From a virus: a stretch of 64,000 bases of DNA. This document shows positions 50,820-59,026 of the stretch, one piece after another. How positions within the stretch are numbered: position 1 is the first letter of the stretch; each line of letters begins with the position of its first letter. Where the stretch lies: positions 33,146 to 97,145 of IMG/VR virus record IMGVR_UViG_3300035701_000011; one strand, given 5' to 3'. Under the pieces are notes generated by a model that saw only the letters and a program-made list of their open reading frames with translations, searched no databases and was not told where the DNA came from. Both the position numbers and the translations under genes were made by a program.

Positions 50820-50949
50820 TCGACTTAGTAATAAAAACTAATATTAATGATATAAGAAAACATAATATAATCTTATAAAAAAACTTACAATATTTGTTAT
50901 CTTTTGCAATAATTTTAATTATTTCTCTTAAAACTATATAATATATCAT
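50809..50949 (-). CDS. 46-residue membrane protein (weak)
   Basis: Begins MIYYIVLREIIKIIAKDN and has a hydrophobic second half (IILCFLISLILVF). No good ribosome site, and its stop lies inside the leader repeat, so support is low. The stretch 50950-51060 beyond it holds no convincing gene. Confidence 0.3.
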   Translation of the reverse strand: MIYYIVLREIIKIIAKDNKYCKFFYKIILCFLISLILVFITKSIIK

Positions 50950-51060
50950 ATTTAATTTTAAATTGCATAAATATTATTGATTCAATTAAATATAAAATAG
51001 CATTTATTTTTTGTTTTATTTAATACTCTTTTATAATTATCCATTATCTAACCCATATTA

Positions 51061-51285
51061 TTAAATATCTAATTTATCGGCTGATAAATATTCTTTATCT
51101 ATTCTGTGTTCCCATTCTATATCATAATTACAATCTGTTAAATAATAACGAGCTAATGTACCTAATTTATCATAACGGATTATTAAGACTTTATTTTTAC
51201 TATTAACAAATCCAGCATAATCATAATTGGGGTCTGAAGTAGTATCTAAATTCATAAAAGCAAAACTCATAAAAAATAATTCCAT
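51061..51285 (-). CDS. Hypothetical protein after RNA hairpin
   Basis: 74 residues from ATG 51285, preceded by AGGAGAATAATTAAT. Sequence MELFFMSFAFMNLDTTSDPN and VNSKNKVLIIRYDKLG; no known domain. A longer in-frame reading from 51405 crosses the hairpin at 51306-51350 and is rejected. Confidence 0.45.
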   Translation of the reverse strand: MELFFMSFAFMNLDTTSDPNYDYAGFVNSKNKVLIIRYDKLGTLARYYLTDCNYDIEWEHRIDKEYLSADKLDI

Positions 51286-51305
51286 ATTAATTATTCTCCT
51301 AAAGC

Positions 51306-51350
51306 AAAAAGGGATAAACCCTTCTTCATATACGGTGAAAGGCTTATCCC
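51306..51350 (-). terminator. Intrinsic terminator downstream of tRNA
   Basis: On the minus strand GGGATAA (51344-51350) pairs with TTATCCC (51311-51317), with inner TTCA/TGAA pairing, followed by five U (51306-51310). It is 45 bases after the tRNA and 20 bases before the next gene's ATG region, so it could end the tRNA transcript or act as an attenuator for the gene below. Confidence 0.55.
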
Positions 51351-51395
51351 CTGCGTGTTTACTTATTTTATGCCTTACCGTACATATTACAATTT

Positions 51396-51470
51396 TGGAG
51401 CCCAAAGAGTGATTCGAACACTCCTCTGAAGTTTACAAAACTACTGCTCTTCCTACTGAGCTATTCGGGC
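51396..51470 (-). tRNA. tRNA-Thr (UGU anticodon)
   Basis: Reads from 51470 to 51396. Acceptor 7 bp GCCCGAA with UUUGGGC (one G-U), D-stem GCUC/GAGC, anticodon loop UUUGUAA giving anticodon UGU, T-stem GAGUG/CACUC with loop UUCGAAU, and an encoded 3' CCA. One U-U mismatch lies in the anticodon stem (positions 28-42). Reads the ACA/ACG codons frequent in this AT-rich genome. It is embedded between the tube gene and the downstream small genes rather than in a tRNA cluster. Confidence 0.9.
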
Positions 51471-51473
51471 TGG

Positions 51474-51507
51474 TAGGAGGCTCAGATTATATCCTGAGAC
51501 CTCCTAT
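51474..51507 (-). other. RNA hairpin between tube gene and tRNA
   Basis: TAGGAGG pairs with CCTCCTA, extended by CTCAG/CTGAG with one bulge, loop of eight bases. No U-run follows on the minus strand. It lies 10 bases after the tube gene stop and 4 bases before the tRNA, so a processing site or mRNA 3' stabiliser is more likely than a terminator. Confidence 0.5.
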
Positions 51508-51516
51508 TTTATTCAA

Positions 51517-52722
51517 TTATGCAAAAACTAATTCAGTTACGTCATCACTTATTTTTAAATTGTCTGATTCTAAATTACAGGTGCGAGCTTGATAAGCCTC
51601 AACATCCTGAGTTGTTCCAATGGTTGTAGGTGATAATCCTGTTATTAAATAACCTATTTTAATATCTCCTGTATGAGCTTTATTACCATAAATTAATATT
51701 TGCATTTGAATATTTTCAGCAAAATCTCTAGGATTAATATAAGGATAAGTAGTATCACTTGCCAAAATATCTTCAAGTGCAAAATCTTCAGCAAATCTAT
51801 TTAATGCTACTGTAACTGTTTTATTATTGACACCACGTTGCACAACTTCACTATTACCAATTTCTTTATAATCTGCTCTATCAAATGCGACATCAATACC
51901 AACCGATTGTAAACGATAGATTCTTGTACCAGTACTACCTACTTTTAATCTAATTTCACAATATTCGGCTAATAATAAATCAGAATCAGGTTCATTATCT
52001 GTCCATAAAGTAGTATATGCAGAAGCAGATTCATAATAAACTTTTATTATGTCTCCATTTACTCCACCAGTAACTGTTACTGTTGCTGGGGCAGCAAATG
52101 TATAATCAGTAGTTTCTACTAATTCTGTTACAACACCACTACGAACTCTCAAAACTCTAAGAATATAATCTCCAGAAGCATATTCTACAGGAACTGGGTC
52201 TAATACTATAACTGTAGATGCTCCTGCTGCTGTTGCTTTTTGAAAAGCAAGATATTTTCCATCTAACATTTTATAATCTTCACCAATGAGGTCAAAACTT
52301 CTTTCTATTGTTGCATCTGGGTCGCCAATATTAATAGAAAATCCATTAACTCTTAATCCAGGGAACCAAATAGTTCCTCTAAATGTAGCGTTGTCATCTG
52401 TTAAAAATGCAGCAATATCCATCTGTGTTTCAACTAAATCGTCTAAATCTATAGAATTATCTAAACCTCCCGAAGCAGGAGTTTCTTTGTTAGCTAAACA
52501 ATACCAAAAATCCATTGAACCATATTCAAACTGAGTTGCAGAATACGCAAATGAAGGGGTCGACTTTTTAAATCCTAACCTACCTACACGACCTATCTCA
52601 TACTTTTTTTCTCTATTAAGCGTTAAATCACCCGATAAATTCTGCAACCTATCAATCTGTTCGGGGTCTCGGTCATTGTTCCAGGGAAAAGCCCTGGGTT
52701 TACACATTTTCGCATGAAGCAT
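51517..52722 (-). CDS. Major tail tube protein
   Basis: 401 residues, beta-rich. KCKP-like start MLHAKMCKPRAFPWNND, then strands typical of tube/virion proteins, an Ig-like-looking insertion (YTFAAPATVTVTGGVNGDI) and a C-terminal IGYLITGLSPTTIG. Long for a tube protein; the insertion explains this. AAAGGAGG precedes ATG. Its position upstream of the chaperones and tape measure and downstream of connectors supports the tube call. Confidence 0.6.
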   Translation of the reverse strand: MLHAKMCKPRAFPWNNDRDPEQIDRLQNLSGDLTLNREKKYEIGRVGRLGFKKSTPSFAYSATQFEYGSMDFWYCLANKETPASGGLDNSIDLDDLVETQMDIAAFLTDDNATFRGTIWFPGLRVNGFSINIGDPDATIERSFDLIGEDYKMLDGKYLAFQKATAAGASTVIVLDPVPVEYASGDYILRVLRVRSGVVTELVETTDYTFAAPATVTVTGGVNGDIIKVYYESASAYTTLWTDNEPDSDLLLAEYCEIRLKVGSTGTRIYRLQSVGIDVAFDRADYKEIGNSEVVQRGVNNKTVTVALNRFAEDFALEDILASDTTYPYINPRDFAENIQMQILIYGNKAHTGDIKIGYLITGLSPTTIGTTQDVEAYQARTCNLESDNLKISDDVTELVFA

Positions 52723-52726
52723 AGTT

Positions 52727-52798
52727 TTAATCCTCCTTTGATTTGACTATGATTGGTTTCTCTTTCTCTTCATAGAAAGATTTAATTCTTCTTTTCAT
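52727..52798 (-). CDS. 23-residue leader-like frame
   Basis: MKRRIKSFYEEKEKPIIVKS and three more residues, ending on the AAGGAGG of the tube gene. May be a coupling leader or chance. Low support. Confidence 0.2.
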   Translation of the reverse strand: MKRRIKSFYEEKEKPIIVKSKED

Positions 52799-52822
52799 AC
52801 TTATTTTTTAATTCCATACTTA

Positions 52823-53374
52823 TTACTTTATCTTTTGTTTAGGTTTGCTTAAATTATCTTTTGCCCATAAGGGTTGAAGATTTGTATAACGGAAACATTT
52901 CTTCTGTTCACTTGGTTTACTAAGGTCAAAAGAAGCACAGGGTTTTATATGGTCTACATGCCATTTACCATAATTAGACCAAGTCATACCAGATTGAAAC
53001 TTAGATTGTAAATATTCTTTTAATCGTTCCACAGAACAACCGACTAATTTCATAGTAGTAGATGATTTGGGATTATTTTTTAATACCAAATATAATCTAG
53101 TTCTTAAATTGCATAAAATTTTAAAATTTATATTTGTAGACCTTTTAATTCTATAATATTTAGTTATTTTATTAAGTATAGATTTTTTATTTTTTAGATA
53201 GTATTTTTTCTTTTTAGCCAAAATTTGTTCTCTGTGAGTTTCATAATATTTTTTATCAACTTTAACACATTTTACTTTATTTATTTTTACATATTCTTTT
53301 CTTTGCAACAAAAGTTTAATTCTATTTTTTAAATAATAAGCCTTCTGATATTCTTGTTTATTAAATTTTTTCAT
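52823..53374 (-). CDS. HNH homing-type endonuclease (family A, copy 6)
   Basis: 183 residues: Lys-rich YYxxxKxxI array, then GMTWSNYGKWHVDHIKPC, SFDLSKPSEQKKC and YTNLQPLW. Located between the holin-like membrane gene and the tube gene. Its core is nearly identical in wording to copy 1. Confidence 0.78.
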   Translation of the reverse strand: MKKFNKQEYQKAYYLKNRIKLLLQRKEYVKINKVKCVKVDKKYYETHREQILAKKKKYYLKNKKSILNKITKYYRIKRSTNINFKILCNLRTRLYLVLKNNPKSSTTMKLVGCSVERLKEYLQSKFQSGMTWSNYGKWHVDHIKPCASFDLSKPSEQKKCFRYTNLQPLWAKDNLSKPKQKIK

Positions 53375-53383
53375 ATTATCTTT

Positions 53384-53590
53384 TTATTTTAATCTACCTT
53401 CGATAGTTGCTACTTTTTCTGCTACACCATCGAGTCTTTTATCCATATCATTAACTTTATTTTTTATTTCGGTTAAATCTTTTTGAACATGTTTTAAATC
53501 ATTACCCATTATTTTAACAAAGCAACAAGCAGAAACAATTAAAACAATAACATTTAATCCAAGTGATAAAAATGGAATTAAATTAATCAT
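53384..53590 (-). CDS. Membrane anchor with coiled coil
   Basis: 68 residues. One N-terminal membrane helix (FLSLGLNVIVLIVSACCF) and a heptad helix (LTEIKNKVNDMDKRLDGVAE). A holin, spanin or membrane-tethered regulator could look like this; none can be chosen. Confidence 0.45.
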   Translation of the reverse strand: MINLIPFLSLGLNVIVLIVSACCFVKIMGNDLKHVQKDLTEIKNKVNDMDKRLDGVAEKVATIEGRLK

Positions 53591-53600
53591 AATTATCTCC

Positions 53601-54077
53601 TTAACTTAATGCAACTAAACATTCAAATTCGAAAATATGTCTAGATTTATCTTCTTTTTCTAAAATTTCTGTATTCACTAATTCTTTAGAATTTCTAAAC
53701 CATTTAGCAATTACTATTCTTCCTGCTAACGTTCCAACTGCCACGTTATTAGTAATAATATATGTATTATAATTTATATCATCTTCTAATAAATCAAATA
53801 ACCAATCACTTAAATCTAATCTCTGTCCATCATCAGATGCAAAAATTCTAATTTTAACAGTATAATATTTAATATTAGTTTTACTTCCTATTTCTTTTTT
53901 TTGTGGTCTAATTTCGAGTGCTTCTACTCCTATCATTGGAACTTTTCCTTTATAATCTTTAGGAAAACCTTTTTCTACCCTAATTCCAGTCCAAACTGGA
54001 GTAGCATGTGCTAATTGATAAGTAATAAAATCTAATAAAGACTTTTCTATATTTCTAGATATTCTATAATTTGCCAT
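53601..54077 (-). CDS. Tail terminator/completion-like protein
   Basis: 158 residues with MANYRISRNIEKSLLDFITY, KVPMIGVEALEIRP and RLDLSDWLFDLLEDDI, pattern of small ring proteins that close the tail. Sits between the tube and connector genes, the usual place. AAGGAGATAAT precedes the start of the next gene. Confidence 0.5.
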   Translation of the reverse strand: MANYRISRNIEKSLLDFITYQLAHATPVWTGIRVEKGFPKDYKGKVPMIGVEALEIRPQKKEIGSKTNIKYYTVKIRIFASDDGQRLDLSDWLFDLLEDDINYNTYIITNNVAVGTLAGRIVIAKWFRNSKELVNTEILEKEDKSRHIFEFECLVALS

Positions 54078-54079
54078 TT

Positions 54080-54598
54080 TTATTTACTCGCTTGGGAGGC
54101 TCCGCCTAAAAATTTCTCTCCCCATTTTTCCATCATTGTTCTTAATTCTTTATCAAGATTACGAATGGATTTCCCAATGTAATCTATTCCAGTAATTGTG
54201 TGAGAAGACCCCTCTTTAAAAGTTATAAAACCACTTCCTGCATCTGCAAAATAAGTTGTAGGTACTATATGTGTTTTTTTTGTAATATAAGTAGCCCCAG
54301 CATCTATCATTTCCCAATAAGGGGCTTCTGTATTTAATGTAGAAATTCTACCAATACCAACTTCTACTCCACCAGTTGTTGATAATGTTTCGGCAATGAT
54401 GGCACTAACCAATTTATCATCTGGTCTTTTAGGATTTTTTCTTTCATTATTTATTGTATTCCGCATATTATCTGCGGTTCTATGTCCTAAAATTCTAACT
54501 TCTTCTTGTGCTTCTGCATAGATTAAATTATTTTCTATATATCTGATTAAATTATCAAATTTTTTGCCATCGACCCAATCTATAGTTATTTTAATCAT
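54080..54598 (-). CDS. Head-tail neck protein (HK97 gp10-like)
   Basis: 172 residues. IRYIENNLIYAEAQEEVRIL followed by RTADNMRNTINNERKNP and a beta-rich C-terminus are typical of the neck protein family. Position between two connector genes agrees. Confidence 0.5.
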   Translation of the reverse strand: MIKITIDWVDGKKFDNLIRYIENNLIYAEAQEEVRILGHRTADNMRNTINNERKNPKRPDDKLVSAIIAETLSTTGGVEVGIGRISTLNTEAPYWEMIDAGATYITKKTHIVPTTYFADAGSGFITFKEGSSHTITGIDYIGKSIRNLDKELRTMMEKWGEKFLGGASQASK

Positions 54599-54599
54599 A

Positions 54600-54980
54600 T
54601 TATTCTACTTTTTTTGCTAGAATCACAACTACATAATCTGGTCTTTCCAAAATAGCAAAACCTTTAGAATCATCTTTATAACATTTAAAATAATCATCCT
54701 TATATTTTATTTTATTTGCTGTTCTAAAAAGTGTTAAGTATTTTTTTTCAGCAATTACTTCGATTGACCCAACTGGGATGAGACCATAATATTTCCAATG
54801 TAATGCCTCAAAAGAAACTTGCCTTATTAATCCCTTTATAGGAATAGGATTCATATAAATTAAATCCGTTGTATGTTCAGTAGGGTCAGTTTCAATTTCT
54901 TTAGCTGCATAAACATAAAGAGTTGATAATTTTCCCTCATTTTTAAATAAATTAAATAAATCTATACGTTTCTCAGACAT
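54600..54980 (-). CDS. Head closure/connector protein
   Basis: 126 residues, beta-rich (PIPIKGLIRQVSFEALHWKY; DSKGFAILERPDYVVVI). The IPIKGLIRQV pattern with Trp/Tyr following is met in small head-closure proteins. Function by position. Confidence 0.5.
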   Translation of the reverse strand: MSEKRIDLFNLFKNEGKLSTLYVYAAKEIETDPTEHTTDLIYMNPIPIKGLIRQVSFEALHWKYYGLIPVGSIEVIAEKKYLTLFRTANKIKYKDDYFKCYKDDSKGFAILERPDYVVVILAKKVE

Positions 54981-54983
54981 TTA

Positions 54984-55802
54984 TTATTCCTCATCCTCGT
55001 CTTCAAGAACTGTAGTTTCTGATAAATCTATATAATCTAGTACTCCCATTGTTTTTTTAAATTGTCTTATAAATTTTTTAATTTTTACTTCCTTAGAATC
55101 TCCTCTTTCAAAAATCATTGTTAGTTCTGGAGTACGATATTGAACTATATCATCTTTAATAAGAATAGATGCAATAACTGCAATAAGATAAATTTCGGAT
55201 TGTGTAGGAGTAGGAAAAATTAAACTTGGCGGTTTTACTAAAAAACATTTATATTTCTCTATCGCCAAATAACTTATAGCACCTCTAATATGTCCTGATA
55301 ATTCTGTATCTGAATATTTTTCATAATAAGAATAATCTACTTCTAATGAATCTCCTACTACTAAAGTTCCTCCTATTGTTATTTTTCCTGTTGTCGTAGA
55401 ATAAACATAATTACTCCATGTACACGTTCCATTTGCTGTACCAGTATTTATACCTACGATTGTAAATGTATTGGCAGTTAATGTTGTTATTGTATAAGTT
55501 CCTAAAGGTAATCCTGCTGGAACACTAGAAGCAGTTATAGTTATTACATCTCCAGTAACAAGACCATGTGCTGTTTTTGTAATTGTAATAACTGTTCCTA
55601 CTCTGGTCCAATTTTCACTACTGCCAGTAACAGACCATAAAATTCCATTTTTATATACTAAAATTGTAGTTGAAGAAATGTTCGATTCGGTCAATGTAAA
55701 GATTTTGGAGGATATTATACTTTCGTATATAAATACATCTCTTCCTGTTGTGATAAGTAAATCTCCTATTAAATCTCTCGTTGCTAAAATTACATCATCC
55801 AT
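54984..55802 (-). CDS. Connector protein with inserted beta domain
   Basis: 272 residues. Helical ends (residues 1-40 and about 170-272: VQYRTPELTMIFERGDSKEVK) match the gp6-like connector layout, while residues about 60-135 hold a domain with HGLVTGDVITITASSVP and YTITTLTANTFTIVG. That domain type is common in phage tail and neck proteins, so the protein looks like a connector carrying a decoration domain. Confidence 0.5.
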   Translation of the reverse strand: MDDVILATRDLIGDLLITTGRDVFIYESIISSKIFTLTESNISSTTILVYKNGILWSVTGSSENWTRVGTVITITKTAHGLVTGDVITITASSVPAGLPLGTYTITTLTANTFTIVGINTGTANGTCTWSNYVYSTTTGKITIGGTLVVGDSLEVDYSYYEKYSDTELSGHIRGAISYLAIEKYKCFLVKPPSLIFPTPTQSEIYLIAVIASILIKDDIVQYRTPELTMIFERGDSKEVKIKKFIRQFKKTMGVLDYIDLSETTVLEDEDEE

Positions 55803-55803
55803 G

Positions 55804-56376
55804 TTATTCTCCTCTTATATATTTAAAATATGCAAACCAATAATCTCTGCTACCATTTGTTTTTGCATGACAATTAGAGCATAATAAAATCAAATTATTT
55901 TCTTTACAGTTCTGTTTATTATAATCTATGTGATGAACACTTTTTCCTTTTTTATTACAAATTATACATTTATTATTAAATTTATTTCTAATTTTAATTC
56001 TTATCTCGAACCATTCTACAGGATATGGTAGATAACATTTTCCATGTATATAACCTGGAGATTTTTTACCATATCTGTGAATATTATACATTGGATTGCT
56101 TTTACCCTTATTATTTAATTTGCCTATCTTATGTAAATGAACATCGCTACAATGAATACATCTTTTTACATCGTGTCTGCTAATTTCTTTTTTACAATCT
56201 ATACAGTAATAAATTTTTAATGTTCTTCCATCAATATAACGTTGATGATTCTTAGGATTTTCAAATTGTTTTTTTGCTGCACAAGATTGACAGCGTTTTG
56301 TTCCATTATATTGAGCATTTTTACCTAATGGTTTGTTACAATCATCACAATATTTTTGTTTATGCCATTTAATCAT
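55804..56376 (-). CDS. HNH endonuclease, family B (copy 1)
   Basis: 190 residues. Four zinc knuckles (CDDCNKPLG...CQSC; CIDCKKEI...CIHC), a GKKSPGYIHG linker, then the HNH core CIICNKKGKSVHHIDYNK with QNCKENNLILLCSNCH. Related along its C-terminus to the gene at 59742 but not to family A. Sits between connector and a hypothetical gene. Confidence 0.78.
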   Translation of the reverse strand: MIKWHKQKYCDDCNKPLGKNAQYNGTKRCQSCAAKKQFENPKNHQRYIDGRTLKIYYCIDCKKEISRHDVKRCIHCSDVHLHKIGKLNNKGKSNPMYNIHRYGKKSPGYIHGKCYLPYPVEWFEIRIKIRNKFNNKCIICNKKGKSVHHIDYNKQNCKENNLILLCSNCHAKTNGSRDYWFAYFKYIRGE

Positions 56377-56377
56377 T

Positions 56378-56863
56378 TTAATATAATCTATGTTCTTCGT
56401 CTTTTAAATAATCATCTTTTGGAGTAATTTTAAATAATTGTTTTAAACCTTTTTTATAAAATAATAATTCTTTACCTCTATCACCGATTTTTATAAATCC
56501 AGTTTTAATTATCATAGTTGAAAGTGGATTTTCTTTTTTAAATTTAGCATATAAATCTTTTTCGAAATACGTCCAACGCAAAAATTTAAGCATATCGATA
56601 GTATATTTACTATTTTCTGCCAATAATTTCACATATGGACGAAACCCTTTATCTTTTACGATAATTAGTATGGCTTTTAATCCATTATTATCTAATCCAT
56701 ATATTTCTTGTTTTTTTAAAACTTCTTCTATCAAAGACCAATTATTTTTTAAAAAATGCCTTGCCTTATTTTTTGTCAGATAAAAATCTTCAAATTTGTC
56801 TGGTATACGAGAAAGAAATTCGTACATATCAATTTTATTTTGTATCTTTAATTTTTGAATCAT
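56378..56863 (-). CDS. Hypothetical protein, GNAT-like C-terminus
   Basis: 161 residues. The C-terminal STMIIKTGFIKIGDRGKELL part is like degenerate GNAT acetyltransferases (GxxKIG). N-terminal half (FLSRIPDKFEDFYLTKNKAR) not recognised. Placed between capsid and the HNH/connector genes; no clear role. Confidence 0.35.
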   Translation of the reverse strand: MIQKLKIQNKIDMYEFLSRIPDKFEDFYLTKNKARHFLKNNWSLIEEVLKKQEIYGLDNNGLKAILIIVKDKGFRPYVKLLAENSKYTIDMLKFLRWTYFEKDLYAKFKKENPLSTMIIKTGFIKIGDRGKELLFYKKGLKQLFKITPKDDYLKDEEHRLY

Positions 56864-56902
56864 CCCCTCAACCTTTCTATTTTAGTGATATAATCTTTTT
56901 GG

Positions 56903-56930
56903 GAAGGGGAAAATTTTATTCTTCCCCTTC
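56903..56930 (-). terminator. Hairpin after capsid gene
   Basis: GAAGGGGAA and TTCCCCTTC form a 9-bp stem with a 10-base loop, 20 bases after the capsid gene stop. On the minus strand no U-run follows, so it may protect or attenuate the capsid message rather than fully terminate. Confidence 0.5.
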
Positions 56931-56949
56931 ATTTATATTAAACTAAATA

Positions 56950-57903
56950 TTATACACCTAACAAAATATCATCACTCCAACAAACAGCACGATAATTTGT
57001 TAATACCTGTATAATACTTTCATATCCGAATATACCATAACCCAATGTATTAAAACCAGCACCTGTAATATTAATGGGTGTAGGTGTTCTTGCAACGTCA
57101 ATTAAACGAACAGCACCTTCCGCAGCACCACTAAGTTGAGCAATTTCACCATTAAATTTTCTACGTAAGAAGGAAATAGGTCTACCAACAGCTAAATTAG
57201 AATTACGACCAACTAAAATTGCTGTTCCAGCAGCTATAACAGGATGTGTCGTACCAGCTAAACCAGAATCTCCAAGAACTTTTACTATTTTAACAATACC
57301 TAAATTTGTAATTTCTTCTTTAATCGACATCTTATAATTGAAATTATCAACGTTGTCTTTATCATATTTTTCGATAGTATCCATAACATCAGAAGCTACC
57401 AATAAAACGTAATCTGTCGCATAGTTAGAAATTTTTTGTTTCATCTTTATAATAGTATCAAGTATATCATCACCTGTAGTTGCTCCAGTAACTTCCTGAG
57501 AAGGTACTGCGATTATTAAAGCAAGAATTCTGCGAATTTCTTCACAATCCATAGCACGAATAATACCATCTTTCTTCGCAGCTAAAGCTGACTGGTCTTT
57601 AGAATTTAAAATCTCATCAATTAACACTACTTCTAACTTAGACTGCAATCCAACAAAGGTAAGAGGAAGTGCTGTCTGATTAGTTAAAACATGATATACT
57701 AAAGAACCATTCGCATCAGCAGCATAAATATTATCAACTTCTCTTTCATATGCACCACCAACTCTAAAATATTCAACTGTCTCGCCAGCTTCAGATTCTT
57801 TATAATTAACAATATCTGCTAACTCTACTGCACATTTTTGATTAGGGTCTATCGGTTCACTTATTAACTGATAGGCTCTCTCAATTACATCTTTTCTTTC
57901 CAT
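56950..57903 (-). CDS. Major capsid protein, HK97-type
   Basis: 317 residues. VIERAYQLISEPIDPNQ at the N-arm, then beta-rich A/P-domain-like segments (GRNSNLAVGRPISFLRRKF; GTAILVGRNS) and a C-terminal EGAVRLIDVARTPTP strand. Directly follows the protease/scaffold gene, as expected. CAAAGGAGAAATAA precedes ATG. The length is close to HK97-fold capsids of mid-size siphoviruses; identification rests on position and composition. Confidence 0.75.
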   Translation of the reverse strand: MERKDVIERAYQLISEPIDPNQKCAVELADIVNYKESEAGETVEYFRVGGAYEREVDNIYAADANGSLVYHVLTNQTALPLTFVGLQSKLEVVLIDEILNSKDQSALAAKKDGIIRAMDCEEIRRILALIIAVPSQEVTGATTGDDILDTIIKMKQKISNYATDYVLLVASDVMDTIEKYDKDNVDNFNYKMSIKEEITNLGIVKIVKVLGDSGLAGTTHPVIAAGTAILVGRNSNLAVGRPISFLRRKFNGEIAQLSGAAEGAVRLIDVARTPTPINITGAGFNTLGYGIFGYESIIQVLTNYRAVCWSDDILLGV

Positions 57904-57973
57904 TTTTTATTTCTCCTTTATTTCATCTTTGTTTCTATCTTTTAAACTAATTCATTCCTTTATCTGAGGAATT

Positions 57974-59026
57974 TTATTTTTTATGTTTAGAAGCAATTAT
58001 TGCATTTATATTTTCTGCTTGCTTCTGTGTATCAGTTTTTGTTTTTACTTCAACAGTACCTACTGCCATTTCTTTTTTTACTTCAACTTCAGGAGGTTTT
58101 AACTCCGCAATCTCTTGGTCTTTTTTACCAAGTTCTTGTTTTATTATAGTTATTTCTTTATCTTTTTCGACTAAAATTCTTTCTTGTTCAGCTTTAAGAG
58201 TAGCAATTTCTGCATCCTTTTCGGCTTTTGCAGCATTTACTTTCTCTTCGACTTCTGCAAAATCAAATTTCTTTTTGATTTCTACTTCTGTTTCAACTTC
58301 ATCTTTTGTACCATCTTTATATTCAGTTATTGTTTTGGTATAACCTTTAACTTCCTGAGTACCAGATGGTGTACCATCGATATAAGTATCTATTCTTACT
58401 TCGCTGTAAATACTTGTAGTCTTAACTATTATTTTTGGCTCGATAACTTCTAAAGGTTGAGCTTCCTCTTTTTTCTCTTCTGGTTTCACTTCGGCTTCAG
58501 TTTTTACTTCTAGAGTTACTTCGACTTTCGGTTCTTCAATTTTCGTTTCAGCGACAACAGGAATTTCCTGTGCCTGGGTTTCGATTGGTTTCACTTCAGT
58601 CTTAGGTTCCTCAGAAGATTTTTCCAAAGCATCCTTGTGTCTTTCTAGGTGAGTACTTGCTTTTGCTTGTAAATCTTCAGCAGAAATCGAATCAGAAATT
58701 GGTTTAATCTGATTACATCTTGCTAAAGCATTTTTGTAATGAGGTAAATCTAAATTTGCATTAGATTTCTCTTTACCTAAATCACCTTCACCATTGTGAT
58801 GAGGAAGATGTCTGGCATTTTTATCTTCTGTCTTTTCTGGATAAGCAGGTTCAATTGCAGCAAATGCTGAATCTGGCAAACCATTAATAAATTTTTTGGT
58901 CCATTTTGCAGCATCTTCTGTTAATTTTGCTTTATCCTCATCAGAAGAATAATAAAATGCCATAGCTAATTCAAATGTAATCTCTTCTTCTTTTGTAACA
59001 TTAGCAAATAATTCAACTAACTCCAT
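57974..59026 (-). CDS. Nested scaffold protein (internal start)
   Basis: ATG 59026 is in frame within the protease gene and follows a full AAGGAGG (59035-59041, on the minus strand) at eight bases. It gives a 350-residue product MELVELFANV... that contains the whole scaffold region without the protease. This matches the C/Nu3-type arrangement of lambda. The strong site is seen directly; production of a separate protein is inferred. Confidence 0.6.
   Translation of the reverse strand: MELVELFANVTKEEEITFELAMAFYYSSDEDKAKLTEDAAKWTKKFINGLPDSAFAAIEPAYPEKTEDKNARHLPHHNGEGDLGKEKSNANLDLPHYKNALARCNQIKPISDSISAEDLQAKASTHLERHKDALEKSSEEPKTEVKPIETQAQEIPVVAETKIEEPKVEVTLEVKTEAEVKPEEKKEEAQPLEVIEPKIIVKTTSIYSEVRIDTYIDGTPSGTQEVKGYTKTITEYKDGTKDEVETEVEIKKKFDFAEVEEKVNAAKAEKDAEIATLKAEQERILVEKDKEITIIKQELGKKDQEIAELKPPEVEVKKEMAVGTVEVKTKTDTQKQAENINAIIASKHKK

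Noticed and set aside
50950-51060. Gene in the AT-rich gap 50950-51060
   Set aside because: Only a 20-residue frame without a site was seen; I see nothing else in this stretch.
51061-51405. 114-residue reading of the gene at 51061-51285
   Set aside because: It would run through a terminator-like hairpin and lacks a ribosome site, while ATG 51285 has AGGAGA at a good distance.
56864-56949. Promoter for the genes after the capsid (TATATC element)
   Set aside because: No matching -35 and the element is part of an AT-rich spacer; only the hairpin is supportable.
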